From Sympetrum striolatum (taxonomy: Eukaryota > Arthropoda > Insecta > Odonata > Libellulidae): a stretch of 64,000 bases of DNA. Each line of letters opens with the position of its first letter. Position 1 is the first letter of the stretch. Where the stretch lies: contig OX388345.1 of NCBI GenBank assembly GCA_947579665.1, positions 33,943,849 to 34,007,848 of the forward strand, written 5' to 3'. The notes beneath the pieces were generated by a model. It searched no databases. It saw only the letters and a program-made list of their open reading frames with translations, and had not been told where the DNA came from. A program made the translations under genes and the position numbers. Of the stretch, positions 39,261 through 52,525 are shown in pieces.

Positions 39261-41807
39261 ACTCGGATCGTTCCAAAATAAATCTGCTAATCCTGTGGAA
39301 GCGAAAACCGCACAAACTTAGGCATTGCCTGCCAGAAAACAAAAGATCCCATTGATTGGAAATCCTCTATTTTTATGCCAGTGGAAATAAACAGCCTTGG
39401 GGCGCCCCCCGATCGTCAGCTGTTCTGGACGCGCGCTCAGAAACGACTATCGATCCCAGAGCTCCCCCTGATAAACAATCGCGATGGAGGGCTGCGCCCG
39501 AATTTGAATGTGGGAAAATATAGCGGAATGTGACAGAGGCTGCTAATCAATCGGGGAGGTCCCGATCTCTTCGTTAGCGACGCTGCAGAGGACTTGAAGT
39601 TGGGAGGAAAACCGCGGCGATTGGAATAGCATCAACCGAATGGGAGTTGACGTTGGCAGAGAGGCATCCGAGACAATGAGCCGATAAACAGCCTCCCCCG
39701 AATGAAGCAACGTGTTTACGATGAACTTATGGCTTTTATATAATAGATTCCGAAATGGTGGATTCGTGGAGACCTTTAAAGATCAATGCAGCGGAGCTTT
39801 GATGGACGTTTTGTGTCTCTGATGCTCATCCGCAAATCTAGAGTAGTTTGGAAATACCACTGAATATCAGCCGATTAAAAAAATATATCTTTAGTTGGCA
39901 AAATATTTCTCAGAATATTACTATACGTCTAAAGCAGCGATTTTCTTTTTTACCATGAGAGACATTCGTTAAATCGGTAATTGCGGGAAAAAGAAACGAG
40001 TTTTTCTTATATTGGGTTAAAATTCTACAGAGAGAAAGGAAAACATATAGTGTAGAATAGAATAGTAAGTATATCTGTCACGAAGTATCAGTAAACAGAA
40101 TTTTTGGCACAATAAAATAAACTATTACCTTAAAACTTGATCGGAATTGTTTCCCTTAATGTTTCACTGATAACTCATGACACAGCTGTCCCAAATTCAG
40201 TTGTAAGAATACTAAAGAGGATTACGGTAATTACCCGACTAATTTGGGAAAAATTCAAACAAAATAAAATAATATAATAAAACGGAATTCTACGGTTGAC
40301 TCTGGGAGACAACAAAAAAATTACCTCACGCGACCAACTACATCAGAACGTTCGTTTAACGTCATACGCATATAAAACCTTCTCAAGCAATATACATGTC
40401 ATTGAAATAAAGGCAGCAGAGAGCCACTTAGACCGTACCTTCACACATGTGTGCAACTTGTTGTATCGCGCGCTTTTATTTAAAAAATTAATTCGACAAC
40501 CTTAACGTCGAATTCCACGTACCTAATTTCGCAAACTTCCAGCCTCTCTGTAATGAATATATAAATATGGATGGCGCGGTTACAGACGTCTTCCCTTCAT
40601 TTATTCTAAGGCCTCGAGAAGTAGAAAGGGCCATTTTTAACGATCTCCGCCAGTATGAGATGGACTTGATGTGCCGAAGTGGGCGTAGTCGCTCGATAAG
40701 CACGCGCCACCGACTGACCTCTCTGCATTATACACCGCCTGCCCTTCGGAGGGCAATAAACAAGAACAAATGACAATGGTCGAGTATATTTGACGGAATA
40801 TGAAGTCGTTTGTGATTCCTTGAATGCACTTGCATAACTATTAACGACAGTGCACGTGGTCATGAAGCGGATCAACGCCTGAGGTCATACTCCACATAAG
40901 ACATAATGGTGACTTTAGCATATGAATACTTATATCGCAGATAACGACCATGTTTCAAAGGAATCCGCAACCTTCTCAAAAAGATCAGGGAAGAAAGGTT
41001 TATCTTCTAGTACGAATAAGGCTGAAGTAGTAATAGATAACTTAAGAACACAACTAGGAAATGGTTATCTCACTCAGTGTTCTCCTTAAGTTATCCGCAA
41101 GCTTTGTTAGTTGTAGAGCCATTAAGAAACGCGAAAGATACCTAAATAACTAATCTAAGCTGAAAATTGTTTAGAATTTATGACAGCTAGTCATGGAATG
41201 ACTTCACCGGGATGTTTCTTCGATAGTACCCTATGGAGGTCGGCGCCTGTGAGCCAGGCAACCCAACCAACGCCTTTGTAATGCGGTATCTAAATTACTG
41301 TGGCCGTTTCCATCACCTAAAATACCATAAGTTATGCATTCCTACGAATTCTTACAAATTTCAGCAGTACTTTTTTTCTTTTAAGATTCAACCCGCATTA
41401 AATACGCATAAAAAATAAGGAAGGTATAGTATTCACCTACCATGATAGCAAATCAAAGTTTCTGTTCCTAAATTCAAAAGATCAAATTAAAATATCGCTA
41501 CGATTTGCATCAATACAAACATCTGTAAGGGTTAATTCTTAATGGTCATTATTGGAATGTTCTTTTTCTCAATAATGAAAGAGTTGAATCATTGAAACAT
41601 CGCTTTGAAACCTCGAAATTTTGTCAAATACACGCCTGGGATACATAGCATCCATAAAATAAAGTCAAATAAAACAAATTAAGTCAAAAAAAAGAAATTC
41701 AAATGGAAAGGGTGAGGGTTCAACAACACAACTGTGCTTGAAGATAAGAATGAGCACTACTACCGCAGGATTCAACGCGAAAGCAACGTATTCCGTCATC
41801 TAGATTC
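39261..41807. other. Gene-free DNA with GC-rich island
   Basis: A GC-rich island at about 39360-39720 holds repeated ATAAACA(G/A)-containing words and CGATCG/TATCGAT words, but no coding match. The rest is AT-rich with nothing assigned. Confidence 0.4.
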
Positions 41808-41815
41808 TGACGTCA
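41808..41815. promoter_or_regulatory. Full CRE octamer TGACGTCA
   Basis: Exact palindromic CRE. A near-CRE AGACGTCA follows about 185 bp downstream (41992-41999), and a second exact site lies at 42286. Confidence 0.45.
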
Positions 41816-42285
41816 CCCCTAAGATGGCATTTAGCCTGCGCGAAGAAGTTAAAAAGCAATAGACAAAGCGCCCCTCGCGGATGGTGCTGTAAAAATAAAG
41901 AAAGTCGCGAAAAGTTTGTGGGTGTTTAAAAGGGGAGCTACTTTTAATCTATTACTTTGGGTGGCTTCTTCCACTTCCCAACGAAAAACAAAAGACGTCA
42001 CAGAGGAACAACAAACAGTTTCTTCAAGCTCCTCTTGGATCACACTTCGGAAATAGTACGGCTTTTTCCTCCCACCTAAAAGAATAGGAAACGGAAGACT
42101 TAAATCCGGATTTATTAACAAAGGGTGGACGTAGAGCGCAAACTTTACATCGGATCCGCCCGCTTCCATCCCATCCTTTTATGGTACTGTCGTATTGTCA
42201 CAGATATGAGAGACTTGTGATAAGAAATAACGGCTTTGGGTGTGTTCTGTGGGCGTGAAGCGGAAGAGATTAAAAAATTGGCGAA

Positions 42286-42293
42286 TGACGTCA
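42286..42293. promoter_or_regulatory. Full CRE octamer TGACGTCA
   Basis: Exact palindromic CRE within GCGAATGACGTCACGATAAG, about 470 bp from the site at 41808. Confidence 0.45.
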
Positions 42294-43239
42294 CGATAAG
42301 AGCTTTGGGAGATAGAATACACAACTTCCATCATCGTCATTTGATCGCAATGTAAATGAGATTGAGGCGTAGTAGGTCTCACTTGTTTCACCTAGATTCC
42401 ATTTACAGACAGAGAGCAACAATATTAAATGGTTTAAGAAATAGTGGCATAGAAACAGATACGTAGTATTTACCAATAATAGGTAAAATATTTATTAGAA
42501 TATTTTTTACTCATTCTTCAGGAAACGACGACAATCAAAGCGGTATGAAAATAAGAAAGAAAAGTTATCTAAAAATTATATTAACTTTTGTTAAGATTTC
42601 ATTAGAAAATTTAATTAACAAACATAAAAATAAAAAAATGTATCTCAATAAACAATATAAATGTTAGGATAATATAAAATCTCTAAAAGAATGACAAGGG
42701 GCACCAGATTTGCTTTCTAAATCTCCGCGAGGTATGGAATTATTTACAAAACACGTGCATCAATACTTAAGACAACAGATACGCCCAATAAAATTTAATC
42801 TTAAACTAAAATGAAAACCATAGGAAGTTCGTAACTCAACCATTTAAATCTTTCAAATTTCTAAAGAAAAATGGAAGCTCAAGTTAAAAAACGGGGAGAA
42901 AGATATATTGGAATCTAGCATGGAAATCTAAACTCGATATTAGAGTAAAATCTATTTCTTATTTTAAATAGGAGATTAAAGAGCAAACTAAATGTGTTTC
43001 TCACAAACAACAAGTAAGAGTATCATCGCCTTAACCTAAAGATAGAATAATTCAAACACTCAATTCAAATATTTAAAGTCCTTGACTTTAAATCGACTAT
43101 TCTGATAAAAAAAGACAATACAATGAGTATAAGGTAATATCTTCGCAAGAGGAACTTTGAGGCCGAAAACCGGAAGGAGGAACAGAAGTAGCTTCTATTA
43201 AATCAAATTAAATGAGCAAGGAAGTAGAGAAAGACCTAA

Positions 43240-43780
43240 TAAGGTCGTTGTGTGTCACGTCACCTTCTCCGAACGTCACATCGATGATCGGAAGTTTCCA
43301 CGAAAAATCTCTCAGTATCCGGGATGCTCATTCGACAAACGGGTGATCACACCAATTGCTCATCGAAGATAAAACACTTCTCGGAAGAGCTGTCCACGGT
43401 CACTAAACGGGGAAATCCCGCCTCTGCGTCGGAGCGAGGTGTCTTTTGCCGCTCTCTCGAACTTTCGCAGCCGTAGATTGGAATTACGGACGGCAAACGC
43501 TCCCAGAATTCGCGTCGATAAACTGCTTGGTTGCGAAATGCCGCGAGAGACATTTGATTATCGCGACCTTGAGGGAAGTCTCGGCGAATGTGAGTCAGCG
43601 ATCGCGAGGGGATAAAAAGTGCAGGTAGTTGAACCACTTTATGCATGATTCATGTACGCGATTTTTAGACAGACTCTTCGCCGACGTCTGCGAATTGATG
43701 GAAGACGTGAGCGGCAACGAACTGCAGCTATGCCGATTGCTCGGGGGGAAGAAATCTATCACTGCACTCTGATATCACGA
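43240..43780. other. CpG-rich island without a gene
   Basis: Dense CpG with overlapping short frames on both strands. Contains variant CRE/E-box words (TCACGTCA near 43255) and a homeodomain/Caudal-like cluster TTTATGCATGATTCATG near 43639. Possible regulatory element, inferred from composition only. Confidence 0.3.
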
Positions 43781-43989
43781 GCGATATTTTTCACTTCCTA
43801 TTTGATAAATCATAGGCTCGAAGAGTACACAGAAATTCTTACTCACGTCAACGCTAGATCCGCTGTTATTTTCACGTATTTTTAAAATGAAAATAGGGGA
43901 TTAAGGACTTAGGGAATGTCGTTTCGAGATAAAGTAATAAAAGGATTACTTCAGAGTGAAATATGATAGAGCGTCAGATTTAACGTATA

Positions 43990-44480
43990 AATCACACTAT
44001 AAAACATTCGTAGTATCTTAGTAGCACATATTTATTTATTTATTACCATCATTTTATAATTTACCGTACAGTTAATTTTTGTTTGAAATTTTTATTGTGA
44101 ATCAATAAATGAGTCAGTAAGTAACAATATTTTTTTAAATATTTTAGCCTTATATATTGGTTGTATTTTAAAGTATTTTATTTCTGTATTGTCTCTGTAT
44201 GTGAGCCAAGAGCTGCTTTGTTGTCTACATTGCTATTTTTTACAATATATATAATTAAATTTTTGTCCCATCGATAAATGTTAAGTCAAACAGGGTATCG
44301 ATGAATTAGTACTGGTGTTGGAACTAAAAACATATCAATTCATTATTACTTATACATTTATAAGTGAACAGTGCATGGCATATTTATTTCTAAGCTTAAT
44401 CTGTGAGATCAAGCAAAGAAAACAATTTTCTGATTTTGAAATTTTGAAACTTTTTTCGTCGTAAGCCAAGCCTTTCCTAT
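43990..44480. other. T-rich, CpG-poor segment
   Basis: One strand is rich in T, with ATTT repeats near 44030-44045, and CpG is scarcer than in neighbouring DNA. This is compatible with the A/T-rich tail or body of an old retroelement insertion. No motif allows assignment. Confidence 0.3.
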
Positions 44481-44880
44481 ACCAGAATATTTGCATACAA
44501 CTACTCACAATAATCTTTTAGAATGAAAAATAAGCGACGTCTCAGACGAAGCGAAAACAGCAGCAAAAGAGGTCAGCGTAAGAGATACAAGTCAAAAAAG
44601 GGCGAGACCTCTTTCATCGCAAACTACCAAACCAAAAACCAGCCTGTTATCCATCGCAACTCCACTTAATATTCTGGAAATAATAGAGGGTTCCACGAGC
44701 TACACGAGAGGCAAACGTTTCCAGTGAAATATCAATTGTTTTATCTGCCCAACATACTTTAGATTTCTGCCACCGATTCGCAAACATAACATTAACCTAC
44801 TTTTGCGGATGAAGATAAAAAAAATCGAAAAGAAGAGGAGTGTTTTGAATTCCTCGGTGAAAAATCAAGCGGGAGAGTCA

Positions 44881-44894
44881 GTCACGTGACGTCA
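44881..44894. promoter_or_regulatory. Fused CLEAR-type E-box and CRE
   Basis: GTCACGTGAC, the 10-bp palindrome known as the CLEAR motif for MITF/TFE factors and containing E-box CACGTG, overlaps the exact CRE TGACGTCA at 44887-44894. Both complete palindromes share four bases. Motif identity is seen; function is not shown. Confidence 0.5.
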
Positions 44895-45995
44895 TCGCAC
44901 AGAAGCGGACGTGATGTTTAAGAAGCAATAAACGAGAAAAATATTCTTCAGAGCACGATCGGAAGTTTGAGATAACTACGTTTAAACGTGACGATTTGGA
45001 AACTGCGAAATATCTTTGTCGTTAAGAGACGTAATAATTGGCAAATGTGAGTCGCGTTACATATGGTTGGACATTTCGAGGTTGTTATATTTTTGGTATT
45101 CGAACTAGGATGAATTTCCCTGAGATTAATTACAAAAAACAGCCAACATTTCTTTGCCAACAGGAAACAGGATGTTATAATCTCGAATTCCCTTTCGATG
45201 TAATGAATTTTGCGATAACAACAACGCGAATCCGCCTGAAAGTGCCTTGATATCCCAAAATAGCCAGTTGTGAAAATTTCAGCTAATTGTAAGTTGATTA
45301 TGTTACTTAATAATCAAGAATTTAAATGTCTTATGAAATAGGAATATATAAGAAGACTAAACTTAGGTTAAAATACTTAAACTGCATTACAGTGAACCTA
45401 AATTGAAATAAATTTCCCGGAAATTATTATTTAAGTTTTATAATCCAAAAAATATCAGCAAAATCATCAAGTCCTATAAAAATACTTTAATTTCAATAGA
45501 ATAAGGCAGAAGACTGTATACTTTGATAAAATGTATCCATTATGTCATGTGAGCTCCAGGCCAAAATGCCCTCTCAATGAAAAACATAACTTTAATACAA
45601 GAATATAAAAGGAACCACATATGATTTTGCACAACTTGTAGCGGAAACATTGAAGTAATACGTGCCTTGGTCTCGAACATAGATGCAGATCCCAGATCCA
45701 CTTTCCAAGACGACGCTCCAAATTATTAAGCCATTAAAAGAAATAACTTACTCTATTTTTGGGAAAGTTCACAAGCGACTGACAGCTCAGATAAACAAAG
45801 ATTACCAGCTAAATAAGAAAGTCTTAAAAAGGTTTCAAACATTTATACGACCGTTACTATTGCCAAAGAGTGACGTGTCCCACGATTACGGAAATGTGAT
45901 AAAAGTTGCGGCTAACCGTTATACATTTCTCTAACCATTCCCTCATCTATTGATGCTATAAACCACAAATACATTAAATAAATAACTTTACCTTA

Positions 45996-46020
45996 GAGCG
46001 CGGATAAAAGATTCGCGCTC
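45996..46020. repeat. GC-rich 7-bp hairpin
   Basis: GAGCGCG, an 11-nt A-rich loop, then CGCGCTC. Strong short stem at the edge of a CpG-rich stretch (46000-46540). No T-run follows on either side that would suggest a terminator. Confidence 0.6.
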
Positions 46021-46144
46021 CTTCGCAGTTCAGCTGCTCCGAGCGAAACTTCCTGTTTAGCAACTCTTTGCTCACGATTTAGGAATCCCCATTTCCGGTC
46101 GTCTCGACGGATCGGAGGGGAGGGCACCAAAACAAAAACACTTA

Positions 46145-46152
46145 TGACGTCA
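46145..46152. promoter_or_regulatory. Full CRE octamer TGACGTCA
   Basis: Exact palindromic CRE at the start of a CpG-rich stretch; last of the cluster that begins at 41808. Confidence 0.45.
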
Positions 46153-47459
46153 GCATCGCCACTCTTTTTCTTAATAAGAGAAAGTAGAGCGGCCAGTAGT
46201 AAACCCTTCTCTTTGGTGGATGAATTTTCTTTGGCGGAGGATCCTGGCGAATTTTAAAACAGCCCGCAGCTGACCATAAATCTTGCGGAAATGGTTCGCA
46301 GATGTGTTTTCGGAGCATCGCAGTGTGGTCTAATTGCGTCTTGTAATATTTACGAGAGAAAATTGCGCGCAGCCTTCCCTGGGCCGAAAAATTCTGCGAC
46401 AGAAAAGGAAAGGAATGGATTTTCTTACAAATTAGTTTAATTGAAACACGGGCTGCAATCCTTCGGAATTTTCTTCTAACATCTACGCTTCGGATTTCTA
46501 CTTGGAGATGGAACATCTCTCAACACCTCCTCATAAGTGGGGACTTACATAGTGCAGGAATAACCACACCAACTGCAGAAAGAAAGCATGTGGTAGCAGA
46601 GCTTTACTTTATCTTTACACATCATTAATGAAACCCAAAGGAAATCAACCTTAAAAGAAGACAATAATGACGGGATAAGCACACGGAATCAAACAGATTC
46701 ACCGAATTAAAAGGAGTAATCACACCAACACTTCGGCTATCGCGAAATGTTCCCGATAAACTTGGGGGATGAAATTCGTAAACGAGTATCTCAAAGTTCC
46801 TGACATCATATGATGATTTACTATTTCAACACAACAAAAAGTTATTTATTCGTCTAGAGGTACTACATATTAAACTAAGAGTACAGTTTTCTCTTAATAT
46901 TGATTGTACGCAGCAGTCGGAATACAGCAAAATCAAGATGTTTTTCGTAGAATATTTTTGAGTTTAATTCTTCTATATACAATTTATACAGAACGCACTA
47001 ACCCTAAATATGAGATTAAACGGTGGCATGGAGTACGTTCCAACGCTATCGATAACATAAATGCTTTGATTGATCTATTTTTGGCGGCTTTGTACTACAT
47101 CCGAGCAAATCCTAATAAAAGTTACGAAGATAAAAATCCTTATCAGTAAGCTCTTGTGAACTTAAGACATCCAACGCATGAAAAAAACTTTGTAACAAAA
47201 AAACCTAGTGTAAAGATTTTCTTCAAACAATCACTACTAGATACGATAAGTTTATTCAAAGATCTAGACCCAAATCGAGGAAAAAGGAAGATAAAGAGGA
47301 CAAGTTAACAAAGCGTAATTAGTTATAACAACAAAATGTTTATGTATCAACTCAAACTAGTTTGAACCGATTAAGCATGGACCCATAAACAAACTATTAA
47401 GCATGATCCTTTGGCCTTATCTTTCGCTTCTGAGAAAGACGCCGAATTAATCTCCATTT

Positions 47460-48520
47460 CGTTTTACAGTTGAAGAGAGAGAAGGAAGACGACGGCCGCT
47501 ATCGGAATTCGGGTCGCGATTCCCGGAAGAAGGAACATCCTTCGCACCCTCTGGCGGAGGTCTCTCCAATCACGGTCGATGCAGAATCTCTGACCTCGTA
47601 CCCATACACAGTTGCATAACTTAAAAAAAGCGGCCTCGTCACCACGAGGGTGCACTCTGCCCCTTCGGAAGGTTCCAAAGTCCCTCACTGAATACTCGAT
47701 TGAGACGAACTTGGTGCACTCTCGTCACTGGGAATTCGCAACTGTTATGCCGGATTTACACATTCGCACGAATGACGAGAGGTGGGGAAAATGTGTTGAC
47801 GTTCACCCGTCATTCGTCTTGTCACTCGTCTCGCCGCTAGTGCCGAAAACTGTTATTTCAGAAGTCTCGTAGGGACGTATATGGTGCCGAATTAGTAAAA
47901 TGGAAACTCTTTGCAAGTATTAAAACGGTAATTCCCACATGGGGACGAACATGCGAACGCAAAGCGCGAACTTCGGCGAGCGACGAGGCGAAACACGAGC
48001 GCAAAAGTGTAAATACAGAATCACAATTGATACGACTCTATCAGCACCCGCTGGAAGATTGTTGGAAACGGCCCATCTGTCTCCACGTGTTATTTGTATC
48101 GGGAGAGACGTTTATTTCCTCTGCCAAAAGCAAAACGTGTGGAATCGCGAAAATCGGCCGCCGCGTTTCGTTTGTTTTCGCTGTCTGCCGCCTCCGTGGA
48201 TGTATCCTTTATTCGAGGAGCTTCGGGAATGCGGTTTACTCTACAATTTGCGACGCGAGAAAGTTTGTCGAGAAGCGGGAAAGAAAACAGAAACGGATTC
48301 GCTGAAAGGCTTGCCGTTTCTCGTGCGGTGGAGAACGGAATCTCTCGCGAACATTTCGACTCGAAGATGCATCTTGAATAATGATGCGAGAAATTCGAAC
48401 GGAGCGGTTTCGAAGAGTGCGCCTGCAAAGGAAAAATGTCATTGCTCCAAGGAAACGTTGCTAGGTAGGACTTGGGAGTCAACGAACCGAAAGTTAACGA
48501 TCTGGAATATATAGATCGAT
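47460..48520. other. Strongly CpG-rich island, no recognised gene
   Basis: The most CpG-dense kilobase of the window. A 191-codon plus-strand frame (47939-48514) is the longest outside IP6K, but other long frames overlap it on both strands. Its translation has no domain I recognise and is rich in Arg and Cys, as chance frames in such DNA are. I treat it as non-coding island sequence that overlaps a MITE candidate. Confidence 0.4.
47747..48021. mobile_element. Candidate MITE (275 bp) with imperfect terminal inverted repeats
   Basis: The left end ATGCCGGATTTACAC (47747-47761) and the reverse complement of the right end (48021-48007) agree at 12 of 15 positions, including a shared ATTTACAC. The interior has inverted CGAATGAC/GTCATTCG words. 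No target-site duplication could be made out, so the call is weak. Confidence 0.35.
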
Positions 48521-49994
48521 GAAACGCTATGCTTCAAGCAAAAATAGTTTTTTCCGGTGACAAAGTTCTGAGTCGGTTCACTTCCAAGGACTTGGAAAAG
48601 TAACGAGAATCTCGCGGATTTTTTTTTATTTTTGGAACTTAATACTTATGCATAATCCATTGCTAGCAGTTTCAATGCGCCTTGATGCATGAAAAGTCAC
48701 ATTTATGGAAGCTATAGTTGATTAAAATGAAATTCCGAAGATAAATTATAACAAAAAACAACTGTTCCTAATACCCTTCTCCGGTCGGAGAAAATTGACA
48801 AAACTTATACCGTGTACGTCCACTCAAGGTGCTTCATCATACAATGTTACACAGAAGTACAAGGAATATTTATAGGTCTGATCATTAATTAATGATACCA
48901 GTAAACAAAGCCGAAACCTTCAGGCGTTACATTTAGAAAGGCCATAGCCCAAAAGGAAAAAAACTCTACATTTTCTACTGTGGAAAATTTAGCTTTTTCT
49001 ACTGTAAAATTACCTTTGGTGCCATATTCTTAAGAAGAAACCAAATGAAAGGGACCACTTTTTTAATCGTTTCTACCATAGATTTTGGCGAACGGGATAA
49101 TTCAAAATTAATTTGAATTTAGGATTATATTAACGCATCAAACTGAATTTTTACTAACTAAAAGAATCACGAACATCGCAATCTATTAAAAATGATAACG
49201 TAAAATAGATTACCGAGGTGCAACGTTATTCAAACTATTTCCAGAGCAATAAACAGCATATATTCAAAATTCCCGCACCAATAAATTTTACTCATTTTCT
49301 TGGTAAAAACTTGAATTGGCTTCTTTTGCGAAACGAAATAAGAACAAGGACGGAGAGGTGGACCGGGAATTTTATAAGCCTCGCAACTTCCAAACCGGAG
49401 CCGCGATCTTGAAAAACGGGTTGTCCTCAAAAGGCGTGATTCATTTCCTGCAGGATATTGGGATTCGTCGAAACGGCAGAACGTTCGCGAAGTCCTCCCA
49501 CCCAACTCGCAAAGATTTGCAACTCTCACCTCTCGACACCGAATCCTAAGTAGCGAATGCTCTGCAACCGGCTTGCGAAATACTGCAAAATACCAACTAC
49601 AAAGACCGACAAACCAAACCGCTAAGACCAGTAAAGAAGAATCGTGCATTTGTAAATTCAGTCAAGTCGTGAGAACAATTATAATTTTTGGGTCAAGGTG
49701 AATGACAAACAGCCGAATGTCCGGCGAGCGAAGAGTGAAAGTTGGATTCATAGGAACACGAGTGGCGAAAAGAACGTTCGCGAAAAAAATCGCATCGCGG
49801 AACGAATGACTAATTCTATTTATCTACGCGTTAGTCATCCAATTCATCTACATTCAATGCCATAAGCTCCGGAGGCTTTAGTAACGGCAATTCTGCACTG
49901 TGACACACAGGTCTCATATCGGATGCGATGTATAAGTGATTGTAGCCATTTTAGTCATAAAGCAGTGAAAATCTGTTGCATGATCCGTCTCTCT

Positions 49995-50245
49995 AAATCA
50001 TGAGAATAACAAAAGGAAAATGGAAGTTGGGAAATAACTTTAGGGAGGTGAATAAGAAATCCATTTACTCTCTCTTCAACAAATACGAGTACGTTTATCT
50101 GAACAAGGGAAAATTTTTAAACAAATCATGAGAATAGCATACGGCAAATGGAAGTTGGATAATAACTTCAGGGACATGTATGAAATTCTATATACCCTTT
50201 CTTCAACAAATACTAATACGTATTTCAGAACAAAGGAATCAGGTC
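49995..50245. repeat. Two-copy tandem duplication, period about 128 bp
   Basis: Copy 1 starts AAATCATGAGAATA at 49995 and copy 2 with the same word at 50123. Shared blocks then follow in order: AAATGGAAGTTGG, AATAACTT-AGGGA, CTTCAACAAATAC and GAACAA. Substitutions and a short indel separate the copies. Confidence 0.9.
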
Positions 50246-52291
50246 CTATTATAATAAATTTTAATTTGGAAAAATTAAACACAATGTATTTACAATAATT
50301 TTAATTTATTAAGGGCACGAATAAGCAACCTTTAACGTATTGAAGGAATTTTGAAAAGTATGTATGTATTAGCGTATCAGAAAATAATAATAAAAAACGT
50401 CTTTATTCGGGCGAGATTGAGATAAAAGTCTCCTTTCCCATCCAACCCATTGTCATAATAACTGAGCCTATAATAAAAAAAACGAATTTTATTTTCAAAA
50501 GTAGCACCATTGACTTAGTTGGGAACACCCATTACATCCCTTGTCATATAAATGTTGTTCACCAGTGTTATTCAAGGCAAGTTAAAATTGAGAAATACCT
50601 TATAATTCTGAATGACTTTACCGAAATAAATTTGAATACACAAGAAAAAATGCACAAAAATATTATTAATCTAATACATTAAAGACGACAGAGAGGTAAA
50701 AAAGGAGGTGGCAATGAACGGCATGTAATAAGACTATATCACATACAGTAAAGCTATAACGCTAAGGAATACATGCAAAAATAATGCCTTTTCATACAAT
50801 CATGCAGGATTGATGCGAGAACCGATTCCGATCTAATATTCCCAGAAGCATCAATCATCGACTGCAATAGTTGGCGATCAAAGAGGATGCAATGGTCATC
50901 AACGCTGTCTCTTCTAGTTTCAATTTCATCGCTGGTGCTTCAGAAGGCTGACATAGCAATTTAAATGGCCCCGTCGAACGATTATCGTCCATGTTGTTCG
51001 GATGACAGCGACTGATTGATGCTCAGAGAGGATAGACCATTCTTCAACTGAGTGATATCCACGACTTGTCTCATAACCAGAGGAAAATCTCGTTAAGTGA
51101 AATAACCTGATAGGTAAAGGCATCGCTGAGCTTATACGAAAGTGAATTCTTTATTGCTGAATGAAAATCAGGAATTTCAAGATCGACATTTTCACCATTA
51201 CTTATAGCGTGAATAACGTTGAATTTAACTCATTTCTTTTCCGACGTTTTGCAAGAAAATGCTTCAACTCTTCAAAATGCTACAGATTTTCCTGTCAAAC
51301 GGTATGAACTCTAACTTTCACTAACTTACACAATAAAATTCATATTATCTCTAAATTTAAGCTTACAAAGTATGTATTTTTATTCAGTAACGTACCTTTG
51401 CATTTCATGATATAATTTTGTTGGCAGTAAAAATATGAAACATGGCATAAATATATTAGTAGCTCTTCCTGTGAATTCAGAGCTTATTATGACTATTGAG
51501 AAATATCGTGCCGAAGTGTTGTTAATTCTAAAATATAGTAATGCATAAATAACTAAATACGTATGTATACATTATAGAAATTTGTATCAGGGGCCATGTA
51601 GCACATAATGCACACATTATAGAACGAACTGAATATTCGAATCATTATTCGACAAATCTCCAGCAAAATTATTAATAGAAATGCATTCAAGCTATAAATC
51701 CTCCAACCGATTTCGTTCCTGCACAATTTCTCAATCACCCTTTAGTTTCTCAACCCTCTTTCGGTGCGAACAAACAAACAAAATATCCTACGCCGTTATC
51801 TTATGCAACCTACGAACCCCGAACTCCTTAGGGCGAATAAGGTAAGGGTAAACAGCCAGAGGCGATCCGCCAACTCCGCTTGTAAAATCCTAAGTCGTGG
51901 CTGTCGTTAGAAAGTATGGAATTGGGTACGCGTACGTTTCTGTGCGTCTTAAAAGACCGGAATGTAAACACCTATATGAGTGAGCTGAATGGGAATTTCT
52001 CTTAACGAGCAGAGCGCGCCCAACGAATGGGATAAGTGCCCACTTTAGGAAGCACTACACGCAAAATCGCTTGAGTTGGGTCAGGAAAATTTCGAATTAG
52101 GAGAAAGGGAAGTGATGGATAGGAATCTGCCAACTTACATTCCTCGGGACATTGAGTTATAGCATTCTGTAAGCTGTTCAGGCAGAAAACCGGTTTGAAT
52201 TTCATTCCTCCACCATTAAAAAACAAATTAATTATTTAAATTAAGTTAAAAAGATATAAAACTAGGCAAAAAATTAATTAAACCTAAGGAT

Positions 52292-52525
52292 TTAACAGCA
52301 CTGAAGAAGCCATTTTCTAGCCATGCCAGAAGTGTTATCAATCAAAATACAACTTGGATCCTCATACTCTCCAGTATTAGCAATACAGATTAGGCTTGCA
52401 ATATAAGGTGAGGAGTTAGGTAGATTGTCCATACTTTTCCAGCTAAAACGGTATACTATTAGTGAAAAAAGTCTGTGTAAATACAGCCCAGGGACCCAAT
52501 GAATAAAACTTTTTTTAGCAGTCAA
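52292..52525 (-). other. Isolated CpG-poor open frame of unknown nature
   Basis: A 77-codon minus-strand frame whose translation looks more protein-like than other frames here, for example SFIHWVPGLYLHRLFS and MDNLPNSSPYIASLICIANT. It lies in a CpG-poor block between two AATTAA-rich tracts (about 52225-52280 and 52583-52608). I do not recognise the family. It could be a transposon or retrogene fragment, a last exon, or chance. Confidence 0.2.

Noticed and set aside
47939..48514. 191-codon plus-strand open frame
   Set aside because: Other long frames overlap it on both strands, it lies in CpG-rich DNA with few stops, and no domain or family is recognisable.
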